Source: Nephthysia sp036513515
GTDB lineage: Bacteria; Chloroflexota; Dormibacteria; Dormibacterales; Dormibacteraceae
DNA: 64,000 nucleotides
Assembly (NCBI GenBank): GCA_036513515.1
Contig: DATBYW010000029.1
Location: 24,909 to 88,908 of the forward strand
Reading direction: 5' to 3'
Part shown: piece after piece, positions 9,833-18,752 of the stretch
Layout of the letters: the number at the start of each line of letters is the position of its first letter
How positions within the stretch are numbered: the stretch's first letter is position 1
Notes under the pieces: model-generated
Seen by the model: only the letters and a program-made list of their open reading frames with translations
Database searches by the model: none
What the model was told of the DNA's origin: nothing
Program-made: the position numbers and the translations under genes

Positions 9833-10750
9833 TCACGCTGATGTGCCGGTTGAGGAAGTGCCGCGGGTCTCGGAGTCCCAGGCCACGGCGCAGTCGGCTG
9901 CGACCGCCGCATTGTTGGCCAGAAGCGCGACGTTCACCTCGACCGCCCGACCGGCCGAAAGCTCGGCGACCCGGCCGAGAAGGGCCGGCGTGGCCTCCGG
10001 TCCGGAAAGCGGCCCGATCTCGGCGATCGCCTGCTCCACGATCCCAGCCGCGCCGAGCAGCTCTTCGGGAGGCGGGATGGCGATCACGGCGCCCCGGGAG
10101 CCGAACGCCCAGGCGGAGGCGAGGGCGAGAGCCACCTGGACGGGGCTGTCGGCGCGACCGGGAACCGCACACCCGCTGTGCCTGGAGTAGAAGGCGGGGA
10201 ACTCATCGCAGCGGTAGCCGAGCACCGGCACCGCCAGGGATTCCAGCCGCTCCAGGGTGGCCGGCACGTCGAGCACCATCTTGACACCCGCGCAGAACAC
10301 AGCCACCTGCGATCGCGTCAACTCGAAAAGGTCGGACGACACGTCGTCGAGCTGGCCCCGGTGAACGCCTCCGATTCCTCCGGTGGCCAGGAACCGGATC
10401 CCAGCGAGCGCGGCTGCGCGCAGCGTGCCCGCCACGGTGGTGGCGCCGTCCGCGCCGGAGGCGGCGGCGATCCCGAGGTCCCGGGAGCCGAGCTTGCGGA
10501 CGCTTCTATCCGGGTCCGCGAGGGACTCGATCTCCGCCTCTGTCAGGCCGATCCGCAACCGGCCACCCAGCATGGCCACGGTGGCCGGGGCCGCGCCCCG
10601 CTTCCTGATGATGCCCTCACAGCGCAGCGCCGACTCCAGGTTCCAGGGCGCGGGCAATCCCTGGGCTATGACCGAGCTCTCCAGGGCGACCACGGGCCGC
10701 CCATCGGCGAATGCGGCGCGAACCTCTTCGCTGAGCTCGATCGCGGTCAC
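9833..10750 (-). CDS. psuG: Pseudouridine-5'-phosphate glycosidase
   Basis: A 305-residue protein of the PsuG/IndA family, recognised by the opening VVALESSVIAQGLP, then TVAMLGGRLRIGL, TATGGIGGVHRG-like and CAGVKMVLD segments. It splits pseudouridine 5'-phosphate into uracil and ribose 5-phosphate in the cytosol, using Mn2+. The start GTG overlaps the psuK stop by 4 nt, so kinase and glycosidase are made together. It completes pseudouridine salvage from RNA breakdown. Confidence 0.93.
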   Translation of the reverse strand: MTAIELSEEVRAAFADGRPVVALESSVIAQGLPAPWNLESALRCEGIIRKRGAAPATVAMLGGRLRIGLTEAEIESLADPDRSVRKLGSRDLGIAAASGADGATTVAGTLRAAALAGIRFLATGGIGGVHRGQLDDVSSDLFELTRSQVAVFCAGVKMVLDVPATLERLESLAVPVLGYRCDEFPAFYSRHSGCAVPGRADSPVQVALALASAWAFGSRGAVIAIPPPEELLGAAGIVEQAIAEIGPLSGPEATPALLGRVAELSAGRAVEVNVALLANNAAVAADCAVAWDSETRGTSSTGTSA

Positions 10751-11589
10751 GGCCGTGCCCCCAGCCTGGTCACCGCCCGAGCCGCGACCAGCACCGCCCG
10801 TCCGCCGGCCTCCAGCGGCGGGCTGCCTTCCAGATAGGCGGCGCAGAAGGCGGCTGCGAAGGCGTCGCCGGCGCCGGTGGGATCGACTTCCTCGACCACC
10901 GGGGCCGGTATCCGCCGGCCCATGACGGTGCAGCCGCGCCTGCCCAGCTTCACGATCAGGATCTTGGCGGCCGTTCGCGCCTCGGGAGCAAGCGCCGCCA
11001 CCTCTCGCTCCGTGGCGAACAGCAGCTCAGGGGCCAGCGCCAGGAGGTCACCTGCCATCCTGGCCGCCCCGTGGCGGCCGAGATCGCCCGAGGAGGACAG
11101 GTCGACCGAGATCAGACCTCCCCGGGCTCTCACAAGCTCGGCGGCCCTACGAGCCGCAGCGCCGAGCGGCTCCAGGAAGAGGGCGTAGCCGGGAATGTGC
11201 AGGAGCCGCACTCCTTCCAGCCACTCTTCGCGCACCTGCTCCGGCCGCAGCAGCGTGCTTGCCCCGCGCTGCCTGGCAAAGGTCCGCTCTCCTTCCGGCC
11301 CTACCAGTACCGCTATCACCCCGGTCGGCTCCTCCCCGATCACGGCGCGAACCTCGACTCCCCCCAGCTCGAGCTCGGCCACCAGGCGATGGCCGACCGC
11401 GTCGTCGCCGATCCGGGTCAGCAGGCGGGCCGGCTCACCCAGGCTGGCGGCCCAGGCGCAGAAGTTGGCGGCCTGGCCACCGCCCGCGATTTTGATCTGG
11501 GCCTCCTGGTCGTCGTCGACCCGCCACGGCCCCTCTGGAGCGATCGTCACGTCGAGCACGAGCTCCCCGATGGCGGCCATCAAGATCAT
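10747..11589 (-). CDS. psuK: PfkB-family pseudouridine kinase (probable)
   Basis: A 280-residue PfkB sugar kinase. The N-terminal half has GGGQAANFCAWAASLG and the C-terminal signature has DPTGAGDAFAAAF, in which the Asp of GAGD is the catalytic base. Family members phosphorylate nucleosides or sugars; direct coupling to psuG (4-nt overlap) points to pseudouridine. The alternatives ATG 11589 and ATG 11580 are both possible. Divergent from the MFS exporter, 68 nt away. Confidence 0.85.
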   Translation of the reverse strand: MILMAAIGELVLDVTIAPEGPWRVDDDQEAQIKIAGGGQAANFCAWAASLGEPARLLTRIGDDAVGHRLVAELELGGVEVRAVIGEEPTGVIAVLVGPEGERTFARQRGASTLLRPEQVREEWLEGVRLLHIPGYALFLEPLGAAARRAAELVRARGGLISVDLSSSGDLGRHGAARMAGDLLALAPELLFATEREVAALAPEARTAAKILIVKLGRRGCTVMGRRIPAPVVEEVDPTGAGDAFAAAFCAAYLEGSPPLEAGGRAVLVAARAVTRLGARP

Positions 11590-11657
11590 GGAAGACTAGC
11601 CGCCTGCCGGCTGTTGGCGCTCCTATTGGGCAGACGTCTTTGCAAAGGGATGGAAGG

Positions 11658-13280
11658 ATGACAGCTGATCGACTCCCTCGCGGCCAGCTCGTGCTGGCCA
11701 CCATCGGAGTGATGTTGGCCCTGCTGCTGGCCTCCCTGGACCAGACCATCGTGGGCACCGCGATGCCTCGCATCGTCTCGCAGCTGAACGGGCTTGATTA
11801 CTACGCCTGGGTCACGACGGCCTACCTGGTCACCTCTACGGTCGTGGTTCCAATCGCCGGCAAGCTCGGCGACCTCTTCGGCCGCAAGCCCTTCCTGCTC
11901 CTGGGAATGGTCGGATTCGTGGCGGCCTCCGCCCTCTGCGGCCTCTCCCAGAACATGTTGGAGCTCGTGCTTTTCAGGGGCCTCCAGGGACTCTTCGGCG
12001 GCCTGCTCTTCGCCTCGGTGTTCACGGTCCTGGCCGACATCTTTCCGCCCCAGCAGCGAGCCCGCATGCAGGGGCTTTTCGGTGGCGTCTTCGGCCTTTC
12101 ATCGGTGATCGGGCCGACCATCGGCGGCTACCTGACGGACATCGGGGATTGGCGCTGGGTCTTCTACGTCAACGTCCCCATCGGAGTGCTGGCGGTGGCC
12201 GCGGTGGCCAGCGCCCTTCCCTACGTCCGCTCGAGGGCGACCTGGCGGGACATCGACTTCGTCGGCTCGATCGTGCTGTCGGTCGGCCTGGTGCCGCTCC
12301 TGATCGCGCTCTCAATCACCCGCGACCACGCCTGGACCTCCCCCGAGGTCATGGGCCTGCTCGGCTTCTCGGTCCTGGCGCTCGGGGCCTTTTTCTTCAT
12401 CGAGCGCCGCGTCTCGCAGCCGGTGATTCCGTTCGACCTCTTCCGCAACAACGTTTTCGGGGTGACGGTGCTGGTCGCCTTCTTCAGCGCTTTCGGAATG
12501 TTCGGCACGATCATCTTCGTCCCGCTCCTCTACCAGGGCGTGCTGGCGATCAGCGCGACGAACTCCGGCCAGCTGCTGACCCCGATGATGTTCGGGCTGC
12601 TCGTCTTCAGCACCCTCGCCGGGCAGCTGATGACACGGATCCGCTATTACCGCTTCATCAGCACGGTGGGCATGGCGGTGATGCTCGTCGGCATGGTCCT
12701 GCTGGCCCAGGTCGGCGTCCACAGCAGCCGCTGGGAGGTGGTGCGCGACATCGTCATCGTGGGCGCCGGTCTCGGACTCAGCTTCCCGGTCACCTTCACC
12801 GCCGTCCAGAGCGCGCTGCCTCGCGAGCTGATCGGGGTGGCCACCAGCCAGATCCAGTTCTGGCGCAACCTGGGCGGGACGGTGGGCACGGCAGTGCTGG
12901 GCTCGATCCTCGCCCGCGACCTGCCGGGCGCGATCCAGCGCCGGCTGGCCGAGCAGCACCTCCCGGCGCAGTTCAAGCTGCCCGTGAACGTCTCCGGGAG
13001 CCCGCAGTCGCTCTTCGACCCCAACCGCCTGGCCCAGCTCAGGGCTTCGGTCCCGCCCCAGGCGGCGCCGATCTTCGACCGCGCGATCGAAGCCGTCCGC
13101 GCAGGCCTCGCCGACACCCTCCACACGCTCTTCCTCCTGGCGGCCGTGATCCTGGTGGTGGCACTGGTCGCCAGCGTCTTCCTGCGCGAGGTCCCCATCA
13201 CGGACCGGATGACACCCCCGGCCGACGAGCCGCCCGCGCCAGAAAAGGCCGAGCCCGAGCGAGAGCCGGTCACCGCCTGA
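11658..13280 (+). CDS. DHA2-family (14-TM) MFS drug/solute exporter
   Basis: A 540-residue proton-driven exporter of the EmrB/QacA group. SLDQTIVGTAMP in helix 1, motif A GDLFGRKP after helix 2, and motif C with GPTIGGYLTD in helix 5 are visible; about 14 helices in all. The C-tail is polar and Pro/Glu-rich. ATG 11658 is chosen because AAGGGA lies 7 nt upstream; a TTG at 11640 is in frame. No regulator gene is adjacent, and the substrate cannot be told from sequence. Confidence 0.88.
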   Translation: MTADRLPRGQLVLATIGVMLALLLASLDQTIVGTAMPRIVSQLNGLDYYAWVTTAYLVTSTVVVPIAGKLGDLFGRKPFLLLGMVGFVAASALCGLSQNMLELVLFRGLQGLFGGLLFASVFTVLADIFPPQQRARMQGLFGGVFGLSSVIGPTIGGYLTDIGDWRWVFYVNVPIGVLAVAAVASALPYVRSRATWRDIDFVGSIVLSVGLVPLLIALSITRDHAWTSPEVMGLLGFSVLALGAFFFIERRVSQPVIPFDLFRNNVFGVTVLVAFFSAFGMFGTIIFVPLLYQGVLAISATNSGQLLTPMMFGLLVFSTLAGQLMTRIRYYRFISTVGMAVMLVGMVLLAQVGVHSSRWEVVRDIVIVGAGLGLSFPVTFTAVQSALPRELIGVATSQIQFWRNLGGTVGTAVLGSILARDLPGAIQRRLAEQHLPAQFKLPVNVSGSPQSLFDPNRLAQLRASVPPQAAPIFDRAIEAVRAGLADTLHTLFLLAAVILVVALVASVFLREVPITDRMTPPADEPPAPEKAEPEREPVTA

Positions 13281-13307
13281 GGCCAGTTCCTTGACCCGGT
13301 TCCGGGC

Positions 13308-14339
13308 TTAGAGGAGGATGCGGCCGTCCTGCATGATCTGGCGGCCGTCCGCGTAGACGTCGGCTCGGCTGGCCAGGACGTCGACGTGTGTGCCGCAGTC
13401 CCAATCGGCTCCCGTCTCGGAGCCGTAGGGGTCGCCGAAGGCGACGTGCACCCCCGGGAACTTCTCGTCCTGCAGGAAGTTCCCGATGATTCGCTTCAGG
13501 CCGACGTTGGTGCCGATCGCGAACTCGCCGGCGCGGTTGGAGCAGGGACTCTGATCCAGGTAGGCGACGATCTCCGCCTCGATCTCGGGATGGCCCGGCA
13601 TGCTCGCCGACACCACCCGACCTTCCTTGATTCGGATCCGGACCGGCTCCTCGAAGAGGTGGTATCTGGCCGTGAAGTGGTCTCCCATCTCCTCCCCGAC
13701 AAGCAGACCGTCCAGCGTCCAGGGGGCGGTGAAGACCTCCCCCTCCGGCAGGTTTCCCCAGCGGCCCTGCTCGTGGTAGCGCCCGTCGCTGGGGATCCAG
13801 CGCCTCTCCCCGGAGAACGTGGCGGTCAGTTCGGTGCCCAGCCTGGTCACGACCTCGATGCGCGAGGCCTCCCTGACCACGTCATAGACGCGCCTGGTGA
13901 CCCGGTAGACCTCCTCGTAGTCGACGGCCATGCCGTCGAGCATCAGCGCGCGGTCGATTCCGATCATGTGCCCGTGCCGGCATTTGAGGCGATCCGTCAG
14001 CAACCTGAGCATCGGCTGCCGGAAGGCCAGCTCGCCGGGTAGGCCCTCGCCGATGAAGAAGGAGGCTGTGGGCTTGAACCGCAGTATCTCCTCGGCCAGC
14101 GCCCGAGGAAACTCCCGTGCCGGACGAGCAACCCAGTCCTCCATCATCCAGCTGAGCACGTCGGCGCCGGCCTCCGCCGCCTCTTCCTCGATGGCCTCGG
14201 CGATGTCCACACGGCCCCGATCCTTGACCACCGCGACCCTGTCGCCGTCGTGAATCCCGAGACAGGTTCGGACCGCGTTGCGGGCGCCCGCGGCGTACTC
14301 CGGCAGCACGGAAAAGAGAGTAGCGAGGTGGAGGTGCAC
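13308..14339 (-). CDS. M29-family (AmpS/aminopeptidase T) metallopeptidase
   Basis: About 343 residues matching the thermophilic aminopeptidase family: an N-terminal GARNAVRTCLGI...GDRVAVV domain and a C-terminal metal site with GTHVDVLASRADVYADG and QDGRI at the end. It would remove N-terminal residues from peptides using two metal ions. The GTG at 14339 gives a family-length N-terminus; the frame stays open to 14432, but that extension looks non-homologous and lies in the divergent promoter region. Divergent from the zinc-ribbon gene. Confidence 0.8.
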   Translation of the reverse strand: MHLHLATLFSVLPEYAAGARNAVRTCLGIHDGDRVAVVKDRGRVDIAEAIEEEAAEAGADVLSWMMEDWVARPAREFPRALAEEILRFKPTASFFIGEGLPGELAFRQPMLRLLTDRLKCRHGHMIGIDRALMLDGMAVDYEEVYRVTRRVYDVVREASRIEVVTRLGTELTATFSGERRWIPSDGRYHEQGRWGNLPEGEVFTAPWTLDGLLVGEEMGDHFTARYHLFEEPVRIRIKEGRVVSASMPGHPEIEAEIVAYLDQSPCSNRAGEFAIGTNVGLKRIIGNFLQDEKFPGVHVAFGDPYGSETGADWDCGTHVDVLASRADVYADGRQIMQDGRILL

Positions 14340-14442
14340 ATTTCCGGCCGCTGGGATATAAGATGGCGCGTCGGCGCGCGGGGGCTTCCCGGTATGCCCA
14401 TCCGGCCTCCGTGAGCCATCGCCCATGCCCAAGGAGGGGGCA

Positions 14443-14730
14443 ATGCTGAACTACGTGGACAAAGTGCTGGTCTGCCGGGACTGTAGCCGGGAGTTCATAT
14501 TCTCCGCCGGCGAACAGGAGTTCTATCAGTCGCGAGGGCTCCAGCATGAGCCACGCCGCTGCCCCGATTGTCGCAACGCCAGGCGCCAGCAGGACGGTGC
14601 AAGCCGTCCGGGCCGCGTCATGCACGACGTGATCTGCAGCAACTGCGGCAAGTTGACGCAGGTGCCATTCGTGCCGACCGGGAGCCGGCCCGTCTACTGT
14701 CAGGACTGCTTCCAGACGGCAAGGCGCTAG
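14443..14730 (+). CDS. Small double zinc-ribbon protein (CxxC-x17-CxxC type)
   Basis: A 95-residue protein with two zinc-ribbon modules. The first has CRDC (near residue 11) and CPDC (near 42), like the zinc-binding domain of PF13451 proteins. The second has CSNC, exactly 17 residues, then CQDC, the CxxC-x17-CxxC pattern. The two are joined by a basic linker. Probably a nucleic-acid or protein-binding factor of unknown role. AAGGAGG at 14431-14437 lies 5 nt before the ATG, deciding the start. Confidence 0.85.
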   Translation: MLNYVDKVLVCRDCSREFIFSAGEQEFYQSRGLQHEPRRCPDCRNARRQQDGASRPGRVMHDVICSNCGKLTQVPFVPTGSRPVYCQDCFQTARR

Positions 14731-14778
14731 CGGCGCAGGCCGCGGCCGGCCCCCGGCTGGCGCCGGCCCGCCCGGGTG

Positions 14779-14784
14779 GATAAT
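14779..14784 (+). promoter_or_regulatory. Leaderless-type -10 box of deoC
   Basis: GATAAT (5 of 6 bases match the -10 consensus) is followed by exactly 7 nt and the ATG of deoC at 14792. No Shine-Dalgarno is present, so the transcript probably starts at the ATG. Confidence 0.55.
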
Positions 14785-14791
14785 CGATCCC

Positions 14792-15715
14792 ATGGCCACG
14801 GCGGTTACGCTCGCCCATCTTGGATCGCTGATGCGCGGCGTGCGCACCGTTGACCAGGTGGGTGCCGAGGAGCGCGCCGCCTCGCTCAGCAAGCGCTCGA
14901 TCAAGCGCTCCTCCAAGCTCTGGGCCCTGGACCTCGCCATCCGCTGCATGGATCTCACCACGCTGGAAGGAGCCGACACGCCGGGCAAGGTGGCCGCGCT
15001 GTGCTCCAAGGCGATCCGGCCGCAGCCCGGCGACGCCTCGATCCCGAGCGTGGCGGCGGTCTGCCTGTACCCCTCGCTGGTGGCGGAGGCCACGCGCCAT
15101 CTGCGGGGCAGCGGAGTCCGGGTGGCCAGCGTGGCGACCGCCTTTCCCTCCGGCCAATCGTTCCTCGACGTGAAGGTTGCGGAGGCCCGCCAGGCCGTCG
15201 CCGCCGGCGCCGACGAGGTGGACATGGTGATCGACCGAGGCGCCTTCCTTTCGGGTGACTACCAGAAGGTCTACGAGGAGATCGGAGCGGTCAAGGAGGC
15301 CTGCGAGCCGGCTCACCTTAAGGTGATCCTGGAGACCGGGGAGCTGGGCACTTACGACAACGTCCGCCGGGCCAGCATCCTGGCCATGGCAGCTGGAGCC
15401 GATTTCATCAAGACCTCGACCGGCAAGGTGCAGCCGGCCGCGACGCTTCCGGTCAGCCTGGTGATGATGGAATCGATCCGTGACTTCCACCACGAGACGG
15501 GCCGCCTGGTCGGCTTCAAGCCGGCCGGCGGGATCCGGACCTCGAAGGTGGCGATCGCCTACCTGGTCATGCTCTGGGAGACGCTGGGAGCGGAATGGAT
15601 GACCCCCGAGCGCTTCCGGCTGGGCGCCTCGAGCCTGCTCAACGACGTGCTGATGCAGATCTCCAAGGAGCGCAGCGGCAGCTACCAGTCCGACGACTAC
15701 TTCACCAAGGACTGA
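14792..15715 (+). CDS. deoC: Deoxyribose-phosphate aldolase
   Basis: A 307-residue class I aldolase that splits 2-deoxyribose 5-phosphate into acetaldehyde and glyceraldehyde 3-phosphate. The Schiff-base lysine sits in FIKTSTGK (about K207), ADEVDMVID (about 140) carries the acidic residue, and HLKVILETG holds the second lysine. The family's C-terminal Tyr is represented in DDYFTKD. About 80 residues longer than E. coli DeoC, mainly by an N-terminal helical extension, as in related long forms. First gene of deoC-aldh-aldh, with 8-nt gaps. Confidence 0.94.
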   Translation: MATAVTLAHLGSLMRGVRTVDQVGAEERAASLSKRSIKRSSKLWALDLAIRCMDLTTLEGADTPGKVAALCSKAIRPQPGDASIPSVAAVCLYPSLVAEATRHLRGSGVRVASVATAFPSGQSFLDVKVAEARQAVAAGADEVDMVIDRGAFLSGDYQKVYEEIGAVKEACEPAHLKVILETGELGTYDNVRRASILAMAAGADFIKTSTGKVQPAATLPVSLVMMESIRDFHHETGRLVGFKPAGGIRTSKVAIAYLVMLWETLGAEWMTPERFRLGASSLLNDVLMQISKERSGSYQSDDYFTKD

Positions 15716-15723
15716 GACAGCCG

Positions 15724-17199
15724 ATGGCCCTCGCCAAGCGTCCCACCACCGATCTGGCGCCAGAGGTTCCCTTTCACTACGAGGCGGCGCCGGAGGCCGT
15801 CGACCACGTCAGGATCGCCGGCTCCTATGACCTCTTCATCGGCGGCCGCTTCGTGGCACCCCACTCCCGGAAGAGGTTCGCGACCATTAACCCGGCGACG
15901 GAGGAAACCCTCGCCCAGGTGGCTGAGGCCGACGAGATCGACGTCGACCACGCCGTCAAGGCTGCCGCCAACGCATTTCGGTCCTGGTCCCGGCTCGACC
16001 CGGGCCGAAGGGCTCGCTACATCTTCCGGCTCTCCCGCCTGATCCAGGAGCGGGCTCGGGAGCTGGCCGTGGTGGAGACCATGGACGGCGGCAAGCCGAT
16101 CAAGGAGTCGAGGGACGTCGACATCCCGCTGGCCGCCGCCCACTTCTTCTACTACGCGGGCTGGGCCGACAAGCTGGAATGGGCGGTTCCCAACCGCCGT
16201 CTGCGCCCACTGGGCGTGGCCGGGCAGGTCATCCCCTGGAACTTCCCGCTTCTCATGCTGGCCTGGAAGGTGGCGCCGGCCCTGGCCACGGGCAACACGG
16301 TCGTCTTGAAGCCGGCCGAGACAACGCCACTCACGGCGATGCTCTTCGCCGAGATCTGCCAGCAGGCTGATCTGCCGCCGGGCGTGGTGAACGTGGTCAG
16401 CGGGGCAGGGCAGACCGGCTCCCTGGTGGTCGGCCATCCCGAGGTCCGCAAGGTGGCCTTCACGGGGTCGACCGAGGTTGGCAAGCTGATCCGGCGCCAG
16501 GTCGCCGGGAGTGGCAAGCACCTGACCCTGGAGCTGGGCGGGAAGGCGGCGAACATCGTCTTCGAGGACGCGCCCCTGGACCAGGCCATAGAAGGCGTGG
16601 TCAACGGCATCTACTTCAACCAGGGCCACGTCTGCTGCGCCGGCTCCCGCCTGCTGGTCCAGGAATCGATCCTGGAGCCGCTGCTCCAGAAGCTGAAGGT
16701 GCGGTTGGGCACGCTGCGGGTGGGCGATCCACTCGACAAGAACACCGACGTGGGTGCCATCAACTCGAAGCAGCAGCTGGAGAAGATCGAGGGTCTGGTG
16801 CAATCAGGGATCGAGGAGGGCGCGGAGGTCTATCAGCCGCCCTGTGAGCTGCCGGCGAGAGGCTACTGGTTCAGGCCCACGCTGTTCACGGGCGTCGCGC
16901 AATCGCACCGGATCGCCCGCGAGGAGATCTTCGGCCCGGTGCTCTCCGTGCTCAGCTTCAGGACGCCCGAGGAAGCTGTTGAGAAGGCCAACAACACCCC
17001 CTACGGTCTCTCGGCGGGGGTATGGACCGACAAGGGATCGCGCATCCTCTGGATGGCCGAGCGCATGCGGGCGGGCGTGGTCTGGGCCAACACCTACAAC
17101 CGCTTCGATCCCACGTCGCCCTTCGGCGGATACAAGGAATCCGGCTTCGGGCGCGAGGGCGGTTTGCACGGCCTTCTCCCCTACCTCGACGTGGATTGA
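15724..17199 (+). CDS. Aldehyde dehydrogenase (NAD+-dependent)
   Basis: A 491-residue full-length enzyme. It has PWNFPLLM, GSTEVGK, the glutamate motif ELGGKAANIVF and the catalytic cysteine in GHVCCAGSR (near residue 303). Directly after deoC, it most likely oxidises the acetaldehyde released by the aldolase. ATG 15724 gives the standard N-terminus (about 38 residues before LFIGGRFV) and sits 8 nt after the deoC stop. The ORF open upstream overlaps deoC and is not used. Confidence 0.93.
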   Translation: MALAKRPTTDLAPEVPFHYEAAPEAVDHVRIAGSYDLFIGGRFVAPHSRKRFATINPATEETLAQVAEADEIDVDHAVKAAANAFRSWSRLDPGRRARYIFRLSRLIQERARELAVVETMDGGKPIKESRDVDIPLAAAHFFYYAGWADKLEWAVPNRRLRPLGVAGQVIPWNFPLLMLAWKVAPALATGNTVVLKPAETTPLTAMLFAEICQQADLPPGVVNVVSGAGQTGSLVVGHPEVRKVAFTGSTEVGKLIRRQVAGSGKHLTLELGGKAANIVFEDAPLDQAIEGVVNGIYFNQGHVCCAGSRLLVQESILEPLLQKLKVRLGTLRVGDPLDKNTDVGAINSKQQLEKIEGLVQSGIEEGAEVYQPPCELPARGYWFRPTLFTGVAQSHRIAREEIFGPVLSVLSFRTPEEAVEKANNTPYGLSAGVWTDKGSRILWMAERMRAGVVWANTYNRFDPTSPFGGYKESGFGREGGLHGLLPYLDVD

Positions 17200-17207
17200 G
17201 CGGAACT

Positions 17208-18023
17208 ATGGCTGAGCGCCTCGAAGTCCGAAAGACGTACAAGCTCTACGTGGGCGGCCAGTTCGTACGCTCGGAGTCGGGGCGCTCGTACGCGGCCGAG
17301 GGATTCAACGTCCCCCGCGCCTCGCGGAAGGACCTGCGCGACTCGGTGCGAGCCGCCCGCGCCGCCTTTCCGGGCTGGTCTGCTCGGACGGCCATGAACC
17401 GGGGACAGATCCTGTACCGGATCGCCGAGATGCTGGAGGGGAGGCGCGCCCAGTTCCTGAGCCTGCTCGGCGGGGGACGTCCGGCAGGCCGGCAGGTGGA
17501 CGCCGCGATCGCGACCTGGGTCTGGTACGCGGGCTTGACGGACAAGGTTGCGCAGCTGTCCGGGACCATCAATCCCGTGGGCGGTCCCTACTTCAACTTC
17601 ACGATTCCGGAGCCGACCGGCGTGGTAGGGATGGTCGCCCCCGAGGAACCCCCTCTGCTGGGGCTGGTGGCTCGTCTCGCACCGGCCCTCTGCGGTGGCA
17701 ATACGGTTGTCGCCCTGGCCTCCGAGCCGCTGCCCCTGGCCGCCCTCACCCTGGCCGAGGTGCTGGCCACCGGCGACCTGCCGCCGGGCGTCGTCAACCT
17801 GCTCAGCGGCCGGCGGGCTGAGCTCCTTCCCTGGCTGGCATCCCACATGGACGTGAACGCGGTCGACGCCGGTGCCTGCACCGACCCGGAGCTGGCGGCT
17901 GTGGAGGAGGCGGCGGCGGGCAACCTCAAGCGGGTGCTGCGCCAGCGGGAAGCCCAGCCGAGCCCGCAGGCGGTAACCGCGTTGATGGAGTTCAAGACGG
18001 TCTGGCACCCGATCGGCGTGTAG
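17208..18023 (+). CDS. Truncated aldehyde dehydrogenase homologue (no catalytic cysteine)
   Basis: A 271-residue protein that begins like a normal ALDH (KLYVGGQFVRSESG, then a coenzyme-fold segment ending GVVNLLSG). It then skips the whole catalytic domain: after about residue 215 it has a short helical stretch and ends with TALMEFKTVWHPIGV, the usual ALDH C-terminus. No GSTEVG, no ELGGK and no catalytic Cys are present. The frame is clean and GC-rich, so it is probably an expressed pseudo-enzyme or a regulatory/structural partner of the preceding enzyme rather than a decayed gene. Confidence 0.8.
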   Translation: MAERLEVRKTYKLYVGGQFVRSESGRSYAAEGFNVPRASRKDLRDSVRAARAAFPGWSARTAMNRGQILYRIAEMLEGRRAQFLSLLGGGRPAGRQVDAAIATWVWYAGLTDKVAQLSGTINPVGGPYFNFTIPEPTGVVGMVAPEEPPLLGLVARLAPALCGGNTVVALASEPLPLAALTLAEVLATGDLPPGVVNLLSGRRAELLPWLASHMDVNAVDAGACTDPELAAVEEAAAGNLKRVLRQREAQPSPQAVTALMEFKTVWHPIGV

Positions 18024-18088
18024 CCGCCCTCGTCGAGGGCCTTGTCGGCGCCCTGGAGCCTGCCCGCGACCCCGAGCGCGCGGCCGCC

Positions 18089-18691
18089 ATGAGTGCGTAC
18101 CTGCGAAACCAGTTCCCCTGCCTGGGCATCTCCTTGCCAAAGCTGGACGCCCTGCTGCGCGAGCTGCCCAGGCCAGAGCCGGAGGAGGCAATCGATTTTG
18201 CACTGGCCTGCTGGGAGCTGCCCGAGCGCGAGTATCAGTACGCTGGAATCCGCCGCCTGAGCTCGGCGCGGCGCCGCCTGCAGGCGGAGCGGCTGCCAGA
18301 CCTGGAGCGGCTGATCACGACCAAATCCTGGTGGGACACGGTCGACGCGCTCGCCACCGACGTGGTGGGCTCCCTCGTGATGGCGCACCCCACGTTGGTG
18401 GCGGAGATGGATCGCTGGCTGGAATCAGACAACATGTGGCTGGCCCGGTCCGCCATCCTGCACCAGGATCGCTGGAAGGAGAAGACCGACGCCCGGCGGC
18501 TGTTCGCCTACTGCCTGCGCCGAGCCGGCGATCGGGACTTCTTCATCCGCAAGGCGATCGGCTGGTCGCTCCGCTCGTACGCCGCCGTGGACCCGGCCGA
18601 GGTCGCGAGGTTCGTCGAGAAGCACGAGGCGGAGCTCTCAGGTCTTTCCAGGCGGGAAGCCCTCAGAGGAGTCCAGAGACACTTGCGCTAG
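18089..18691 (+). CDS. AlkD-like DNA alkylation repair protein
   Basis: About 200 residues of the ALK (HEAT-like) fold: QFPCLGI near the start, WDTVDALATDVVG, DRWKEKTDARRLF and DFFIRKAIGWSLRSYA, all typical of DNA glycosylases that remove 3- and 7-alkyl purines. Homologous-looking sequence (VAALVEGLVGALEPARDPER) continues in frame upstream to about 18020, overlapping the ALDH stop. No ATG, GTG or TTG is in frame there, only CTG at 18002 and 18053. The ATG at 18089 is the conservative start; the real one may be a CTG. Confidence 0.85.
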   Translation: MSAYLRNQFPCLGISLPKLDALLRELPRPEPEEAIDFALACWELPEREYQYAGIRRLSSARRRLQAERLPDLERLITTKSWWDTVDALATDVVGSLVMAHPTLVAEMDRWLESDNMWLARSAILHQDRWKEKTDARRLFAYCLRRAGDRDFFIRKAIGWSLRSYAAVDPAEVARFVEKHEAELSGLSRREALRGVQRHLR

Positions 18692-18752
18692 GTCGCTCAG
18701 CGATATATCGTGGAGCGGTGCAGAAGGAGGAGGGCAGGCAAGCCGACCCGGC

